Origin: Photobacterium jeanii
GTDB lineage: Bacteria > Pseudomonadota > Gammaproteobacteria > Enterobacterales > Vibrionaceae
DNA length: 54,170 nucleotides
Assembly: GCF_001650345.1 (NCBI RefSeq)
Contig: NZ_LVHF01000009.1
Coordinates: 1-54,170 of the forward strand
Direction: 5' to 3'
The position numbers were made by a program, and so were the translations under genes. This document shows, one piece after another, positions 30,567-42,050 of the stretch; position 1 is the stretch's first letter, and each line of letters opens with the position of its first letter. The notes below the pieces were generated by a model. The model ran no database searches. It was not told where the DNA came from and saw only the letters and a list, made by a program, of their open reading frames with translations.

Positions 30567-31322
30567 GTGGCTAAATACCTGCTTGCAACAGCAACACTGC
30601 TGCTGGCGACTAGCACTGCCTACGCCGAAGATGAAGAAACGAAAGCCCCACCCTCGCCATTAAAGACCGAAATCGAATTGGGCTACCAATCGCTATCGGG
30701 CAACTCCAACAGCCAATCACTGAACAGTCGTTTAGGGCTGACCTATGTGAAAAACCAATTCCGGAACACCATGGAAGCCAAATACCTATTGGCGACCAAG
30801 AACGAGAAGGAAGATAAGCGTAAAGGGCAGTTGGAAGTACAGAGCGATATGAAGATCAACGAACGCGCTTATGTCTTGGGTAACGCCAATTACACCAATG
30901 ATCGCTACGGCCCGTACTTTAACGACTTTATTCTCGCGACCGGTTTAGGTTACCAGTTGATCCGCCGTGAAACCTTTCAGATGGAAGTAGAAGCAGGCCC
31001 AGGTTACCGTTTTCAAGACCCGAACTTTGATGAGATTGATGATGATGACATCGTGGTACCTGAAACGGTACAAGAAATCATCCTTCGTGGTAGCGCTAAA
31101 TTCACTTGGAAACCAGCTAAAGCGATAGAGCTGAGCACCAAACTCACTGGGATCGGTGGCAACAGTAATAGCACCTTAGAAGCAGAAGTAAACCTAACCA
31201 GTTCGATCACCGAACACATTGCGATTAAGGTCAGTAACACGCAAAAGTACAACACTTGGGTACCCGAAGGGCTTAACAAGCGCGACTCGACCTTGACCAT
31301 GACACTGTTATTTAAGATTTAA
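30567..31322 (+). CDS. DUF481 outer-membrane protein (YdiY-like)
   Basis: The 251-residue protein has a signal peptide (cleavage after STAYA) and a mature part of alternating strands typical of the DUF481 barrel family. It includes GYQSLSGNSNSQS near the start and a final strand ending LLFKI. The start is GTG, with GGAG 8 bases upstream. A TTGACA (-35-like) lies about 60 bases before it. Function unknown. It is divergent from dnaB and convergent with rplI. Confidence 0.82.
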   Translation: MAKYLLATATLLLATSTAYAEDEETKAPPSPLKTEIELGYQSLSGNSNSQSLNSRLGLTYVKNQFRNTMEAKYLLATKNEKEDKRKGQLEVQSDMKINERAYVLGNANYTNDRYGPYFNDFILATGLGYQLIRRETFQMEVEAGPGYRFQDPNFDEIDDDDIVVPETVQEIILRGSAKFTWKPAKAIELSTKLTGIGGNSNSTLEAEVNLTSSITEHIAIKVSNTQKYNTWVPEGLNKRDSTLTMTLLFKI

Positions 31323-31400
31323 CCCGCCATCGCCTATCTGACCAGCCACCTTGCTTGCGCAGATATACCCACGTACCCGTGGTCACCAAACGCCAGATAC

Positions 31401-31427
31401 AAAAAAACCAGCCCGAGGGCTGGTTTT
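31401..31427 (-). terminator. Terminator of the rpsF-priB-rpsR-rplI operon
   Basis: A 10-bp stem AAAACCAGCC/GGCTGGTTTT with loop CGAG is followed on the minus strand by a T run. It lies about 22 bases past rplI. Confidence 0.93.
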
Positions 31428-31448
31428 AAGTATCAATTCCAAACGCTA

Positions 31449-31901
31449 TTAGTCTTCAGCAACAACGTTTAGGTTGATCTTAGCGAATACTTCAGAGTGA
31501 AGTTGGATAGAAATCTCGAACTCACCAGTATTACGTAGAGCGCCTTCAGGTAGACGAACTTCGCTTTTCGCTACTGCAACACCTGCCGCTGTGATAGCGT
31601 CAGCGATGTCACGAGTACCGATTGAACCGAATAGTTTACCTTCGTCACCAGCTTTAGAAGCAATAACAACTGCTTCTAGTTCAGCTAGTTTCTCAGCACG
31701 AGCTTGAGCAGCAGATAGTTGCTCAGCAACTTTCGCTTCTAGCTCAGCACGACGTGCTTCGAACATTTCAACGTTAGCTTTAGTTGCCATAACTGCTTTA
31801 CCTTGTGGGATAAGGAAGTTACGAGCGTAGCCAGATTTAACGTTAACTTGGTCGCCAAGGCCACCTAGGTTACCGATTTTATCAAGTAGAATAACTTGCA
31901 T
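31449..31901 (-). CDS. rplI: 50S ribosomal protein L9
   Basis: It binds 23S rRNA domain V and reaches over the ribosome surface. The 150 residues include the diagnostic start [19 protein letters not shown] and [13 protein letters not shown], then a long connecting helix and a C-terminal RNA-binding domain. Codon use is strongly biased. AGAGGA lies before the ATG. It is the last gene of its operon. Confidence 0.99.
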   Translation of the reverse strand: MQVILLDKIGNLGGLGDQVNVKSGYARNFLIPQGKAVMATKANVEMFEARRAELEAKVAEQLSAAQARAEKLAELEAVVIASKAGDEGKLFGSIGTRDIADAITAAGVAVAKSEVRLPEGALRNTGEFEISIQLHSEVFAKINLNVVAED

Positions 31902-31939
31902 TATCTATGTCCTCTTAAACTTAATTTAACTGCTACCGA

Positions 31940-32170
<231 letters not shown>

Positions 32171-32485
32171 CTAATCTCCTGAACAATTTTTTTCAATGTG
32201 GTCGGCGTGTAACACTAATTTACCGATGCCATTTCGGCCGGTTTGGTACGAGACAAAGCCCCCTACCTTAATGTGACTACCGACAGCTAAATCTTGAGTG
32301 AGTCTTTGTTGACCTTGGCCACTGACCACCACGTTAATGTAACAATACACTTGGCGTGGTAAATCGGCTTCCCTTTGGTAAGAACGATGCTCAAGCACAA
32401 AGTGACAATGAGGTACGCCCGCCGGGGACTGGCTTCGTTTGGGGTCTTTGGCGATAACGCCAGATAACTCCAGACGATTGGTCAT
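32171..32485 (-). CDS. priB: Primosomal replication protein N (PriB)
   Basis: This OB-fold single-stranded-DNA-binding protein helps PriA restart stalled replication forks. The 104 residues begin MTNRLELSGVIAKDPKRS and contain the SPAGVPHCHFVLEHRS strand, as in E. coli PriB. It lies between rpsF (7-base gap) and rpsR (3 bases), the standard gammaproteobacterial order. Confidence 0.97.
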   Translation of the reverse strand: MTNRLELSGVIAKDPKRSQSPAGVPHCHFVLEHRSYQREADLPRQVYCYINVVVSGQGQQRLTQDLAVGSHIKVGGFVSYQTGRNGIGKLVLHADHIEKNCSGD

Positions 32486-32492
32486 TTACAAA

Positions 32493-32891
32493 TTACTCAG
32501 CTGCTGCTTCGCCTTCAGATTGTGCTGGAGCAGCTTGCTCTGCACGCTCTTCACGACGTGGTGCACGCTCTTCTTTAGCCTTCATCATTGGAGATGGCTC
32601 AGTGATAGCGCCTTTAGTACGCATGATCATGTTACGGATCACAGCATCGTTGAAGCGGAAGTTAGACTCTAGCTCATCAATTGCAGACTGCTCAGCTTCA
32701 ACGTTCATTAGAACGTAGTGTGCTTTGTGCAGTTTGTTGATTGGGTAAGCCATTTGACGACGGCCCCAATCTTCTAGACGGTGAATCTGACCACCAGAAT
32801 CTTTGATAGCACCAGTGTAACGCTCGATCATGCCAGCAACCTGCTCGCTTTGATCTGGGTGCACCATGAATACGATTTCGTAATGACGCAT
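32493..32891 (-). CDS. rpsF: 30S ribosomal protein S6
   Basis: The ferredoxin-like fold begins [18 protein letters not shown], with [20 protein letters not shown] in the centre. The 132 residues include an acidic, Glu/Ala-rich C-terminal tail of the type modified by RimK in E. coli. AAGGAG precedes the ATG. First gene of its operon. Confidence 0.99.
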   Translation of the reverse strand: MRHYEIVFMVHPDQSEQVAGMIERYTGAIKDSGGQIHRLEDWGRRQMAYPINKLHKAHYVLMNVEAEQSAIDELESNFRFNDAVIRNMIMRTKGAITEPSPMMKAKEERAPRREERAEQAAPAQSEGEAAAE

Positions 32892-32915
32892 TGGTTGCTC
32901 CTTACGGATTAATCA

Positions 32916-32949
32916 GCTTCTCGAATTGGCTCGGTTTTCCAAGAGAAGC
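32916..32949 (-). promoter_or_regulatory. S6:S18 ribosomal leader motif
   Basis: In the rpsF leader the minus strand has outer arms GCTTCTC/GAGAAGC, inner arms TTGG/CCAA and an apical AAAACCGAG containing the CCG triplet. This fits the known S6:S18 autoregulatory hairpin, in which the mRNA mimics the 16S rRNA site and represses the operon when S6:S18 is in excess. It ends about 25 bases before the rpsF start. Confidence 0.8.
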
Positions 32950-32987
32950 AAGGAACTAAAGTAAATAACCGAGAATTTGGAGGCAGA

Positions 32988-33016
32988 ATAGTACAGAGAT
33001 TGGACAGTTGGCGCAA
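32988..33016 (-). promoter_or_regulatory. Promoter of the rpsF operon
   Basis: The minus strand reads TTGCGC, a 17-base spacer and TACTAT. The start is expected near 32981, giving a leader of about 90 bases that contains the S6:S18 motif. Confidence 0.75.
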
Positions 33017-33072
33017 GTGTTTTCACGCGAGAGAACCAAATAAAGATCAATCGCAATCGCCAACTCACAACC

Positions 33073-33105
33073 ACAAAAAAAGGGTTACATTAACCGTAAC
33101 CCTTT
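33073..33105 (-). terminator. Terminator of the rnr-rlmB operon
   Basis: A 10-bp stem AAAGGGTTAC/GTAACCCTTT with a seven-base loop is followed on the minus strand by a T run. It lies about 40 bases past the rlmB stop. Confidence 0.93.
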
Positions 33106-33143
33106 GCTGTTCTACTGAGCACAAACGTTAGTGCTGAGCTTGC

Positions 33144-33881
33144 TTAGGCCTGGCGCTGGCGCACCGCTTCAAATAAGCAAATACCCGTTGCCACCGACAC
33201 GTTCAAACTCGATACCGTACCAGCCATTGGGATCTTAATAAGATCATCGCAAGTCTCACGCGTTAGGCGACGCATACCGTCACCTTCTGCGCCCATCACG
33301 ATAGCCAATGGACCAGTTAACTTGCTTTGGTACACATCGTGCGTCGCTTCACCCGCAGTACCCACAATCCACACGCCTTTGTCTTGTAGCTGACGCATAG
33401 TACGAGCCAAGTTAGTCACACGTACCAACGGCATCACTTCTGCCGCACCACATGCAACTTTTGAAGCCGTGCCATTAAGTTGCGCTGAGCGGTCTTTCGG
33501 TACGATAACCGCAGCTACACCCGCCGCATCGGCATTACGCAAACAAGCGCCAAGGTTATGCGGGTCGGTCACACCATCCAAAATCAACAACAGTGGATTT
33601 TCTTGGCCTGCCAAAATCGCATCCAAGTCATTTTCATTGTATTGCTTGCCTGGGCGAACACGGGCAATGATACCTTGGTGCGAGGCGCCTTTGGCTTTGT
33701 CATCCAACGCTTTACGCCCCGCTTGCTGCATAGTGATACCCAGCATGGTTAGCTCATCTAAGACAGGCTGTAGACGGTCGTCTTCACGGCCTTTCAGAAC
33801 AAATACTTCGATGAAACGCGCTGGATCGGTTGCCAACACAGCTTTGACGGCATGAATGCCGAAAATCATGTCATTACTCAT
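33144..33881 (-). CDS. rlmB: 23S rRNA (guanosine-2251-2'-O)-methyltransferase RlmB
   Basis: This SPOUT-class enzyme 2'-O-methylates G2251 in the peptidyl-transferase P loop. The N-terminal RNA-binding domain starts at IFGIHAVKA. The C-terminal knot has the three SpoU motifs: [29 protein letters not shown] and [15 protein letters not shown]. The 245 residues match. Its ATG shares one base with the rnr stop (TAATG), as in the E. coli rnr-rlmB pair. Confidence 0.97.
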   Translation of the reverse strand: MSNDMIFGIHAVKAVLATDPARFIEVFVLKGREDDRLQPVLDELTMLGITMQQAGRKALDDKAKGASHQGIIARVRPGKQYNENDLDAILAGQENPLLLILDGVTDPHNLGACLRNADAAGVAAVIVPKDRSAQLNGTASKVACGAAEVMPLVRVTNLARTMRQLQDKGVWIVGTAGEATHDVYQSKLTGPLAIVMGAEGDGMRRLTRETCDDLIKIPMAGTVSSLNVSVATGICLFEAVRQRQA

Positions 33882-36466
33882 TATTTCGCCTTTTTAGCCG
33901 CGCGCTCAGCTTTACCTGCGCGTTGCTTTTTCTTTTTACGGGCAGTGGAAGACGGCTTCTTTCTGCCTGCGGTTTTCGGTTTTACATCGTCAGTCTTACG
34001 ACCTTTTGGCTTCTTCTTGTCACCTTCTTTCGGGATTGCGCCCGCTTTCAGTTTTTGACGGATTGAAGAACGCTCTTTTTTCGATTTCGCACGGTGCTCT
34101 TGTTCCGCATCCAATTGCGCTTCACCACCGTCAACACGGTAAGTCTTTAGGCTCTGACGTTGCAGACCTTGCGCCTTACGCATGCGCTGTTTCTTCTCTC
34201 GATTTTTCGCGGTTTTACCTGCACCACGCGCTTTGCGTGATGAGTCAACCACATCAAAATCGATCTGACGATCGTTAAGGTTAATCGCCGCGACTTTCAC
34301 TTTCACGCTATCGCCAAGGCGGTACACCTGACCTGAACTGTCACCGATCAAACGCTGACCGATTGGGTCGAACTGGTAGTAATCGTTGGCAAGGTTAGAA
34401 ATGTGTACCAAGCCATCGATATTCAGCTCGTTCAAGCGTACGAAGAAACCAAAGCCCGTTACGTTAGCAATCACACCGTCGAACACATCGCCTAGGTGGT
34501 CTTGCATGTATTCACATTTTAGCCAGTCAGCCACATCACGCGTCGCATCGTCAGCACGGCGCTCAGTGGTTGAACACTGCTCGCCCAGTACATCGATATC
34601 ATCCACCGAGTAATGGTACCCACCCGTTGGTGTCCAACGATCAGTATTAGTACCATTTTGCTTGGCAATTAAGTATTTGATCCCACGGTGCAAGGTCAAA
34701 TCTGGGTAACGACGAATTGGTGACGTAAAGTGTGCGTACTGTTTCAGCGCCAAACCAAAGTGACCAATATTATCAGCCTGATACACCGCCTGCTTCATGG
34801 AGCGCAGCAGCATGGTTTGAATAAGCTCTTTATCCGGACGGTCTTGGATCATCGCAGCCAGCGCAGCGTAATCGCGCGGTGACGGCTCAAGGCCACCCGA
34901 CAAATTCAAGCTCAGCTCACCCAAGAAATCACGGAAACCAGTAAGGCGCTCTTCACCTGGGCTATCGTGTACACGGTACAGAGCAGGCTCTTTTGCTTTT
35001 TCAACAAAACGTGCTGACGCCACGTTCGCCATGATCATACATTCTTCGATGATCTTGTGGGCTTCGTTACGCTCAGCCGGCACGATACGGTCAATCTTGC
35101 GATCGGCGTTGAAGATGAATTGCGTTTCAATGGTTTCAAACTCAATTGCACCACGCTCTTCACGCGCTTGCTTGATCACCTTGTACATTCCGTACAAGTC
35201 TTCAAGGTGTGGTACCAAGTGCTGGTAACGCTCACGCAACTCTTCATCACCGTCTAGCATCTTACTCACTTTGGTGTAAGTCAGACGCGCATGAGAGTTC
35301 ATGACCGCTTCGTAATGCTTGTAACCTGATAGCTTACCGGAGTCTGAGATGGTCATCTCACACACCATACACAAGCGATCCACTTGCGGGTTAAGCGAAC
35401 ACAAACCGTTCGATAACACTTCAGGCAACATTGGGATCACTTGCGATGGGAAGTACACCGAGTTACCACGGTTAGTTGCTTCTTTATCTAGTGCAGTCCC
35501 CGGACGCACGTAGTGACTCACATCCGCAATCGCAACCCATAAGCGCCAGCCACCCGACTTTTTACGCTCACAGTAAACCGCATCATCGAAGTCACGCGCA
35601 TCTTCACCATCAATGGTTACCAATGGCAGATCACGTAAGTCCACACGGCCTTGCTTAGCCTCTTCTGGGACTTCTTCGCCTAAGCCTTCAATTTGCTTTT
35701 CAACTTCCACAGGCCATTCGTGGGGAATATCGTGGGTACGCAAAGCAATTTCAATTTCCATCCCCGGTGCCATATTTTCACCGAGCACTTCCACCACTTT
35801 ACCCACGGCATTGTACTGACGTGTGGCACGCTGGCTGATCTCAACCACGACAACGTTACCCATACGAGCGCCAAGACGCTGGTCGTTCGGGATCACGATA
35901 TCTTGGGCAATACGAGAATCATCCGGCACCACATAGCCCATGCCGTCTTCGACAAAGAATCGACCGACAATTTGGCCAGTACGCTCTTGTAATACACGTA
36001 CCACACGCGCTTCACGACGACCGCGTTTATCGACGCCATCCGCTTGCGCTAGAATATAGTCACCGTGCAACACACCGCGCATTTGGTGGTTGGGTAATAG
36101 TAAATCGTCGTCTTTACCCACACTGCCTTCAGGGCGGATAAAGCCAAATCCGTCGCGATGACCAATGACATGACCTTTGATCAAATCAAGACGCTCTGGT
36201 AAGGCGTAACATTGGCGACGGGTGAAAATAAGTTGACCATCTCGCTCCATCGCACGTAAACGACGACGTAGCCCTTCGTATTGGTCATCCCCTTCCAATT
36301 TCAACTCAGTAAACAGTTGGTCGCGGCTAACTGGCGTACTGAAACCACGGATCACATCAAGCAACATTTCTCGGCTTGGAATTGGGTTTTCGTAGTTTGA
36401 CGCTTCGCGATCGCGGAAAGGATCGACCGGTAAATCGGTAGTACCTTTAGGCATAAATAGATCCAT
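33881..36466 (-). CDS. rnr: Ribonuclease R
   Basis: This 3'-5' exoribonuclease degrades structured RNA, rRNA and mRNA and works with tmRNA. Order: N-terminal helix-turn-helix (about 30-90), two cold-shock domains, the RNB catalytic domain ([20 protein letters not shown] with the metal-binding aspartates, about 275-295), an S1 domain (about 640-725), and a long Lys/Arg-rich tail. Length 861, slightly above E. coli (813), mainly due to the basic tail. An alternative start at the fifth codon is possible; neither has a strong ribosome site. Confidence 0.96.
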   Translation of the reverse strand: MDLFMPKGTTDLPVDPFRDREASNYENPIPSREMLLDVIRGFSTPVSRDQLFTELKLEGDDQYEGLRRRLRAMERDGQLIFTRRQCYALPERLDLIKGHVIGHRDGFGFIRPEGSVGKDDDLLLPNHQMRGVLHGDYILAQADGVDKRGRREARVVRVLQERTGQIVGRFFVEDGMGYVVPDDSRIAQDIVIPNDQRLGARMGNVVVVEISQRATRQYNAVGKVVEVLGENMAPGMEIEIALRTHDIPHEWPVEVEKQIEGLGEEVPEEAKQGRVDLRDLPLVTIDGEDARDFDDAVYCERKKSGGWRLWVAIADVSHYVRPGTALDKEATNRGNSVYFPSQVIPMLPEVLSNGLCSLNPQVDRLCMVCEMTISDSGKLSGYKHYEAVMNSHARLTYTKVSKMLDGDEELRERYQHLVPHLEDLYGMYKVIKQAREERGAIEFETIETQFIFNADRKIDRIVPAERNEAHKIIEECMIMANVASARFVEKAKEPALYRVHDSPGEERLTGFRDFLGELSLNLSGGLEPSPRDYAALAAMIQDRPDKELIQTMLLRSMKQAVYQADNIGHFGLALKQYAHFTSPIRRYPDLTLHRGIKYLIAKQNGTNTDRWTPTGGYHYSVDDIDVLGEQCSTTERRADDATRDVADWLKCEYMQDHLGDVFDGVIANVTGFGFFVRLNELNIDGLVHISNLANDYYQFDPIGQRLIGDSSGQVYRLGDSVKVKVAAINLNDRQIDFDVVDSSRKARGAGKTAKNREKKQRMRKAQGLQRQSLKTYRVDGGEAQLDAEQEHRAKSKKERSSIRQKLKAGAIPKEGDKKKPKGRKTDDVKPKTAGRKKPSSTARKKKKQRAGKAERAAKKAK

Positions 36467-36616
36467 ATTGGCGAGGACATAGCTCTAGTATATCCAGACC
36501 ATAGGTGAACAGATGGGAGCCAAGTACAAATTTTGTGCACAACGGCACAACGACTTCACTCCCCAAATAAGACAAAGGCACAGATCTGTGCCTCTCGAAG
36601 AAAGAGTTTGCAGAGG

Positions 36617-37057
36617 TTAACTCAGAGGCTCAGCGGGTACATCCAACAACACCCTTAACGGTGGGTTGTCATCTATCATGGTTGCCAATGTATGCTGATC
36701 AAGTTCATTCAAGAACGCCTCACGAGCTGTCGCTAACACACCTTTCAGGCGACAAGCTGGCGTAATGTGGCAAAAATCTTCGCTGCAATTAACAATCTGT
36801 AGTGGCTCAATGGCACGCACTACATCACCAATCACAATATCTTGCGCTGCCATGCCTAAACGAATACCGCCGTTTTTACCACGTACAGTTTCTACATAAC
36901 CTAACTGACCAAGCTTATTGATGATCTTGACCATATGGTTACGCGACACACCATAAACTTCGGTGACTTTTGTAATGCTGGCTAATTCGCCTTCAGGCAA
37001 GGTGGCAAGATAAATCAATGCCCGCAAGCCAAAATCGGTAAAACTTGTTAACTGCAC
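36617..37057 (-). CDS. nsrR: Nitric-oxide-sensing repressor NsrR (Rrf2 family)
   Basis: The 146-residue protein has an N-terminal winged helix ([31 protein letters not shown]). The three cluster cysteines lie in [12 protein letters not shown] (about residues 91-102). NO destroys the [2Fe-2S] cluster and relieves repression. The start is GTG behind a very strong AGGAGGAG site. It is divergent from hmp, its standard target. In E. coli nsrR lies just before rnr, and the same order is seen here. Confidence 0.95.
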   Translation of the reverse strand: MQLTSFTDFGLRALIYLATLPEGELASITKVTEVYGVSRNHMVKIINKLGQLGYVETVRGKNGGIRLGMAAQDIVIGDVVRAIEPLQIVNCSEDFCHITPACRLKGVLATAREAFLNELDQHTLATMIDDNPPLRVLLDVPAEPLS

Positions 37058-37091
37058 AATAACTCCTCCTGCAACTATTCTAATCTTGTTA

Positions 37092-37122
37092 TTGACTAAA
37101 AGATACAGATCGGATACAACTT
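37092..37122 (+). promoter_or_regulatory. hmp promoter with overlapping NsrR site
   Basis: TTGACT (37092-37097), a 17-base spacer and TACAAC (37115-37120) form a plausible promoter. Over the spacer and -10 (37100-37122) lies AAGATAC-N7-GATACA, a two-half-site arrangement resembling the E. coli hmp NsrR site, matching at 15 of 23 positions by my hand alignment. Repression by the divergent NsrR is expected. Confidence 0.6.
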
Positions 37123-37163
37123 AAAACATATATAATAAATACAACTTTCAAGAGATAGTAGTA

Positions 37164-38348
37164 ATGATTAGCCAACAAACTATTGATGTCGTAAAGGCAA
37201 CCGCCCCTGTTATTGCTCAAACAGGCCCTGCACTTACCGCGCACTTCTATGAGCGTATGTTTAGCCATAATCCTGAATTGAAAGATATTTTCAATATGAG
37301 CAATCAGCGTAATGGCGACCAACGCGAAGCACTTTTCAATGCCATTTGTGCCTACGCAAACAACATTGAAAACCTTGCCGCCCTACTACCCGCAGTAGAA
37401 AAAATTGCTCATAAGCACACCAGTTTTATGATCACCGCAGAGCAATACGCGATTGTCGGCGGTCACTTGTTGGGCACAATCGATGATCTACTATCTCCAG
37501 GACAAGAAGTGCTTGATGCATGGGCAGAGGCTTACGGTGTACTGGCTGACATTTTCATCAAGCGTGAAGAAGAAATTTACCAAGAAAACGAAGGCAAAGA
37601 CGGCGGCTGGCGTGGTACGCGCGAGTTTGAACTGGTTGCTAAGCAGCAAGAATCAGAAGTGATCACTAGCTTTACGTTCAAGCCGACCGATGGTCGTCCT
37701 GTCGCGAGCTTTAAGCCGGGTCAATACCTAGGCATTTACCTACAACCTGAAGCGTTTGAATTCCAAGAAATTCGCCAATACAGCTTTTCTTCAGCACCGC
37801 AAACCGACAGCTACCGTATTTCGGTCAAACGCGAAGACGGTGGTATCGTGTCTAACCACCTACATAATGAACTGCAAGTTGGCGATAAGGTACAACTAGC
37901 AGCACCTGCTGGTGACTTCTTCCTTGATGTTGAGGCAACAACCCCCGTTACTCTGATTTCTGCTGGTGTCGGTCTGACCCCAACCCTATCAATGCTAGAA
38001 ACACTAACGGCGCACCAGGCACCGGTTAACTGGCTACATGCAGCGGAAAACGGTCAGCACCATGCATTCAAACAGCATGTGGCGACCATGGCTGACCAGC
38101 ACGACCACATCACGACAACTACGTGGTATAACGCACCACAGGCAAGCGATCGTCCGGCAGAAGATTTCGAGTTTGAAGGGCTGATGGACCTATCACAGGT
38201 TGCAGAGCAAATCGCTGAGCCATCAATGCAATTCTACTTCTGTGGTCCGGTTGGCTTCATGCAACACATCGCCAAGCAATTACTGGATATGGGTGTTGAG
38301 CAAGATCGTATCCACTACGAGTGCTTCGGTCCGCACAAGGTGATCTAA
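37164..38348 (+). CDS. hmp: Flavohemoprotein (nitric oxide dioxygenase) Hmp
   Basis: It oxidises nitric oxide to nitrate with O2 and NAD(P)H. The globin domain (1 to about 140) contains the proximal heme histidine in [10 protein letters not shown] (near residue 85) and the distal YERMF tyrosine (near 29). An FAD domain (RQYSFSSAP) and an NAD domain ([22 protein letters not shown]) follow. The 394 residues match E. coli Hmp (396). It is divergent from nsrR. Confidence 0.97.
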   Translation: MISQQTIDVVKATAPVIAQTGPALTAHFYERMFSHNPELKDIFNMSNQRNGDQREALFNAICAYANNIENLAALLPAVEKIAHKHTSFMITAEQYAIVGGHLLGTIDDLLSPGQEVLDAWAEAYGVLADIFIKREEEIYQENEGKDGGWRGTREFELVAKQQESEVITSFTFKPTDGRPVASFKPGQYLGIYLQPEAFEFQEIRQYSFSSAPQTDSYRISVKREDGGIVSNHLHNELQVGDKVQLAAPAGDFFLDVEATTPVTLISAGVGLTPTLSMLETLTAHQAPVNWLHAAENGQHHAFKQHVATMADQHDHITTTTWYNAPQASDRPAEDFEFEGLMDLSQVAEQIAEPSMQFYFCGPVGFMQHIAKQLLDMGVEQDRIHYECFGPHKVI

Positions 38349-38390
38349 TCCACCTTGCTTAGCTCGCTAGCTGAGAGCCCTAAAAACCAC

Positions 38391-38418
38391 AAAGAGCGCC
38401 CATTGGCGCTCTTTTCAT
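38391..38418 (+). terminator. Terminator of hmp
   Basis: A 10-bp stem AAAGAGCGCC/GGCGCTCTTT with loop CATT is followed by TCATTT, 43 bases after the stop. Confidence 0.88.
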
Positions 38419-38488
38419 TTGCTTGTTATTTGGCATGGCTAAGACTGAATCATCGCTAGTCTCTATTTGCCTAAACGGTCTCAGTCGA

Positions 38489-39115
38489 TTACCAAAAGCT
38501 ATCTCGTCGTTTAGCACGCGCAATAACATTCGCGGGCATCTGGCTTTCCAAGCTGCGGCGTAAACGGGTAATTTTACGGTGGGTCGTTTTATTGGCTGTC
38601 ACTGTGTTGTACAACCAGCGGTAGGCATCTTCGTAATCGAGTGGGCTACCGTAATTATTAAGCAAAAGCTCGGCTAATTGAATACGCGCGGCAACATTGC
38701 CTAGCGAGGCTGCTTCACGTAAATAAGGAATGGCGCGTTCACGATCTTGCTGAACTAAAATACCGCGGGCGTAATAACGACCAAGTTGCTCTAGCGCCGT
38801 CGGTGAACCTTGGTGAGCGGCAGACTCCATGTAGTCCAAACCCAGCTCTACATCCTGCTCAACACACACACCCCACGCCAACATATCACCATACAAGAAT
38901 TCATATGCTGGTGATTCCACGCGCTGCGCTCGTGCTTCAATATCTTGCACTAGCTGGCAATCATCCGCCTTAACGCGCTCAAGATGGCTGTTGCTATCGA
39001 ACATTCGAAACAACTCAGGCTCTGTGTACACTTCTACAGCATCGCCCACGCTTTCAAGAGCGTGTACTGGCGCAGCTAACAACACTGTAGACAGTAAAAG
39101 GGTACGCAGTTTCAT
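38489..39115 (-). CDS. motX: Sodium-driven polar flagellar motor protein MotX
   Basis: The 208-residue secreted protein has a signal peptide (after VHA) and Sel1/TPR-like repeats (about residues 65-165). It contains the conserved EFLYGDMLAWGVC and DYEDAYRWLYN segments and ends with RAKRRDSFW. With MotY it forms the periplasmic T ring that anchors the PomAB sodium stator. Two cysteines (in DDCQL and WGVC) may form a disulfide. It is encoded apart from flagellar clusters but carries its own sigma-28 promoter. Its presence implies a sodium-driven polar flagellum. Confidence 0.95.
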   Translation of the reverse strand: MKLRTLLLSTVLLAAPVHALESVGDAVEVYTEPELFRMFDSNSHLERVKADDCQLVQDIEARAQRVESPAYEFLYGDMLAWGVCVEQDVELGLDYMESAAHQGSPTALEQLGRYYARGILVQQDRERAIPYLREAASLGNVAARIQLAELLLNNYGSPLDYEDAYRWLYNTVTANKTTHRKITRLRRSLESQMPANVIARAKRRDSFW

Positions 39116-39200
39116 TTCACCTTACTCGTGATAACCCAGTGAGTGGTGTTGCGAGGCAACATGCAATCCACCAGCAGTCAAATTACTGGCAGTACAAAAC

Positions 39201-39227
39201 GTATCGGCTTAGGCGGCAAACTCTTTA
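39201..39227 (-). promoter_or_regulatory. Sigma-28 (FliA) promoter of motX
   Basis: The minus strand reads TAAA, exactly 15 bases, then GCCGATAC. This differs from the flagellar consensus TAAA-N15-GCCGATAA by one base. The start is expected near 39193, giving a leader of about 78 bases. It places motX in the late flagellar class. Confidence 0.88.
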
Positions 39228-39311
39228 ACCCTTTTTTGCAACATAACGGCATCTTTTTGCCGCTCAAATAACCGAACGCAAGATGGTAACAGGAATTGGT
39301 GATCGGCAGAT

Positions 39312-39341
39312 ACAAAAAAGCCAACCCTAAGGTTGGCTTTT
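39312..39341 (-). terminator. Terminator of purA
   Basis: An 11-bp stem AAAAGCCAACC/GGTTGGCTTTT with loop CTAA is followed on the minus strand by a T run, 17 bases past the purA stop. It separates purA from motX. Confidence 0.93.
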
Positions 39342-39357
39342 GACAAAACATCACAAA

Positions 39358-40707
<1,350 letters not shown>

Positions 40708-40796
40708 CTAGCACCTTCGTGCGCGGCTTGCAGTCATTTTTTAACCATGGCAAATATTTTTGCAAGCACAAGGTCACAGCAAATGACGAGGGCAAT

Positions 40797-40991
40797 TTAC
40801 ACCCAATGGTAGACCATGTAAGCAATGGTACTGCCCGCTACCACTAAGCAGCCGCCGATACGACGCAAGCTATTATCGTCTTGCTGTGCTAACTGCCCGA
40901 CCATTTCACGCCAACCGCGTGGCGCAAGCAGTGGACCCAGCCCTTCAAAAACAAGCACTAAAGCCAGTGCTAACCAAATCGAATTACTCAT
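40797..40991 (-). CDS. yjeT: DUF2065 membrane protein YjeT
   Basis: This 64-residue inner-membrane protein has two predicted helices (about 4-22 and 43-62) joined by a polar loop with RGWREMVGQL. It is the DUF2065 protein found between hflC and purA in E. coli. Function unknown. GGGAG precedes the ATG. A strong terminator separates it from hflC, so it is expressed by read-through or from its own promoter. Confidence 0.9.
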   Translation of the reverse strand: MSNSIWLALALVLVFEGLGPLLAPRGWREMVGQLAQQDDNSLRRIGGCLVVAGSTIAYMVYHWV

Positions 40992-41003
40992 TTTATTACT
41001 CCC

Positions 41004-41033
41004 AAAAAAAAGACAAGGCCGAGGCCTTGTCTT
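41004..41033 (-). terminator. Terminator after hflC
   Basis: A 9- to 10-bp GC-rich stem (AAGACAAGG/CCTTGTCTT with a short loop) is followed on the minus strand by a T run. It lies between hflC and yjeT. Confidence 0.88.
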
Positions 41034-41055
41034 ATTTAGTCTTACTCTGCGAGGC

Positions 41056-42048
41056 TTAGTTTACGCCATCCGCCTTCTTCATGTAGCGGAAGAAGTCCGA
41101 ATTCGGATCAACCACTAGCATGTCGTTCTTGTTGTTAAAGCTGTTTTCATACGCTTTAAGTGAACGAACGAAGTTGTAGAACTCAGCGTGACCTTTGAAT
41201 GCGTCTGCATAAATCTGTGCAGATTTCGCATCCGCTTCACCGCGTACCACACGCGCTTCACGATCAGCTTCCGCCAAAATCTTCGCCACTTCTAGCTCAG
41301 ACTGAGCGCGGATAACTTCCGCTTTCTCACGACCTTGAGAGCGGTGCTTACGAGCCACTGACTCACGCTCCGCACGCATACGACGGTAGATAGATTCACT
41401 GATCTCATCAGGCAGGTTGATTTTCTTCATTCGGAAGTCCACCACCTCGATGCCTAGGTCTTTCGCACTTGCTTGCGCTTCAACCAATACATCCGCCATG
41501 ATTTGGTCACGTTGACCTTCTACTTCTTTACGCGGTACAACTTCAGCCACGATGTTTGTCGCTGGCGCTGTGTCATCAGCGATTACGGCACCTGGATCGA
41601 CTTTATCACCACGATCAGGTCCAGAAACGATTTGCTTGATTTCTTTAGCACCGATTTCAGCACGCAAGCTATCAACCACTTTACGTTTCAATAGCGCTTC
41701 TGCTGTCGACTTATCGCCACCACCTGTTGCTAGGTAGTAAGTACCAAAGTCTGAGATACGCCATTTCACGTAGGTATCGATGATAACGTCTTTTTTCTCA
41801 GCCGTTACGAAACGGTCCGCTTGGTCATCCATCGTTTGGATACGTGCGTCTAGCGTACGCACACGGTCAAACAATGGCACTTTAAAGTGCAGGCCTGGCT
41901 CGTAAATACGCGCAATTTCAGTGTTATTATCTTTGATAATACGACCGAAACGTACCACGATACCGCGGTCACCTTCGCGAACAACAAAGATCGACATCAG
42001 CAGTAAAGCAATAAAAATCACTACTACTGGGATAATTAACTTACGCAT
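41056..42048 (-). CDS. hflC: HflC, modulator of the FtsH protease
   Basis: This SPFH-domain protein has an N-terminal membrane anchor (about residues 4-22). It forms a large periplasm-facing cage with HflK around FtsH. The Band 7 domain runs from about 20 to 200, followed by the coiled coil (ARKHRSQGREKAEVIRAQSE). The 330 residues match the family. It starts 2 bases after hflK ends, as expected for equimolar partners. Confidence 0.97.
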   Translation of the reverse strand: MRKLIIPVVVIFIALLLMSIFVVREGDRGIVVRFGRIIKDNNTEIARIYEPGLHFKVPLFDRVRTLDARIQTMDDQADRFVTAEKKDVIIDTYVKWRISDFGTYYLATGGGDKSTAEALLKRKVVDSLRAEIGAKEIKQIVSGPDRGDKVDPGAVIADDTAPATNIVAEVVPRKEVEGQRDQIMADVLVEAQASAKDLGIEVVDFRMKKINLPDEISESIYRRMRAERESVARKHRSQGREKAEVIRAQSELEVAKILAEADREARVVRGEADAKSAQIYADAFKGHAEFYNFVRSLKAYENSFNNKNDMLVVDPNSDFFRYMKKADGVN

Positions 42049-42050
42049 TA

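Noticed and set aside
33469..33855. 128-codon plus-strand frame opposite rlmB
   Set aside because: Shadow of the conserved rlmB coding sequence; no independent evidence.
37089..37322. 77-codon minus-strand frame across the hmp start
   Set aside because: It lies antisense to the conserved globin domain and over the hmp promoter; no independent support.
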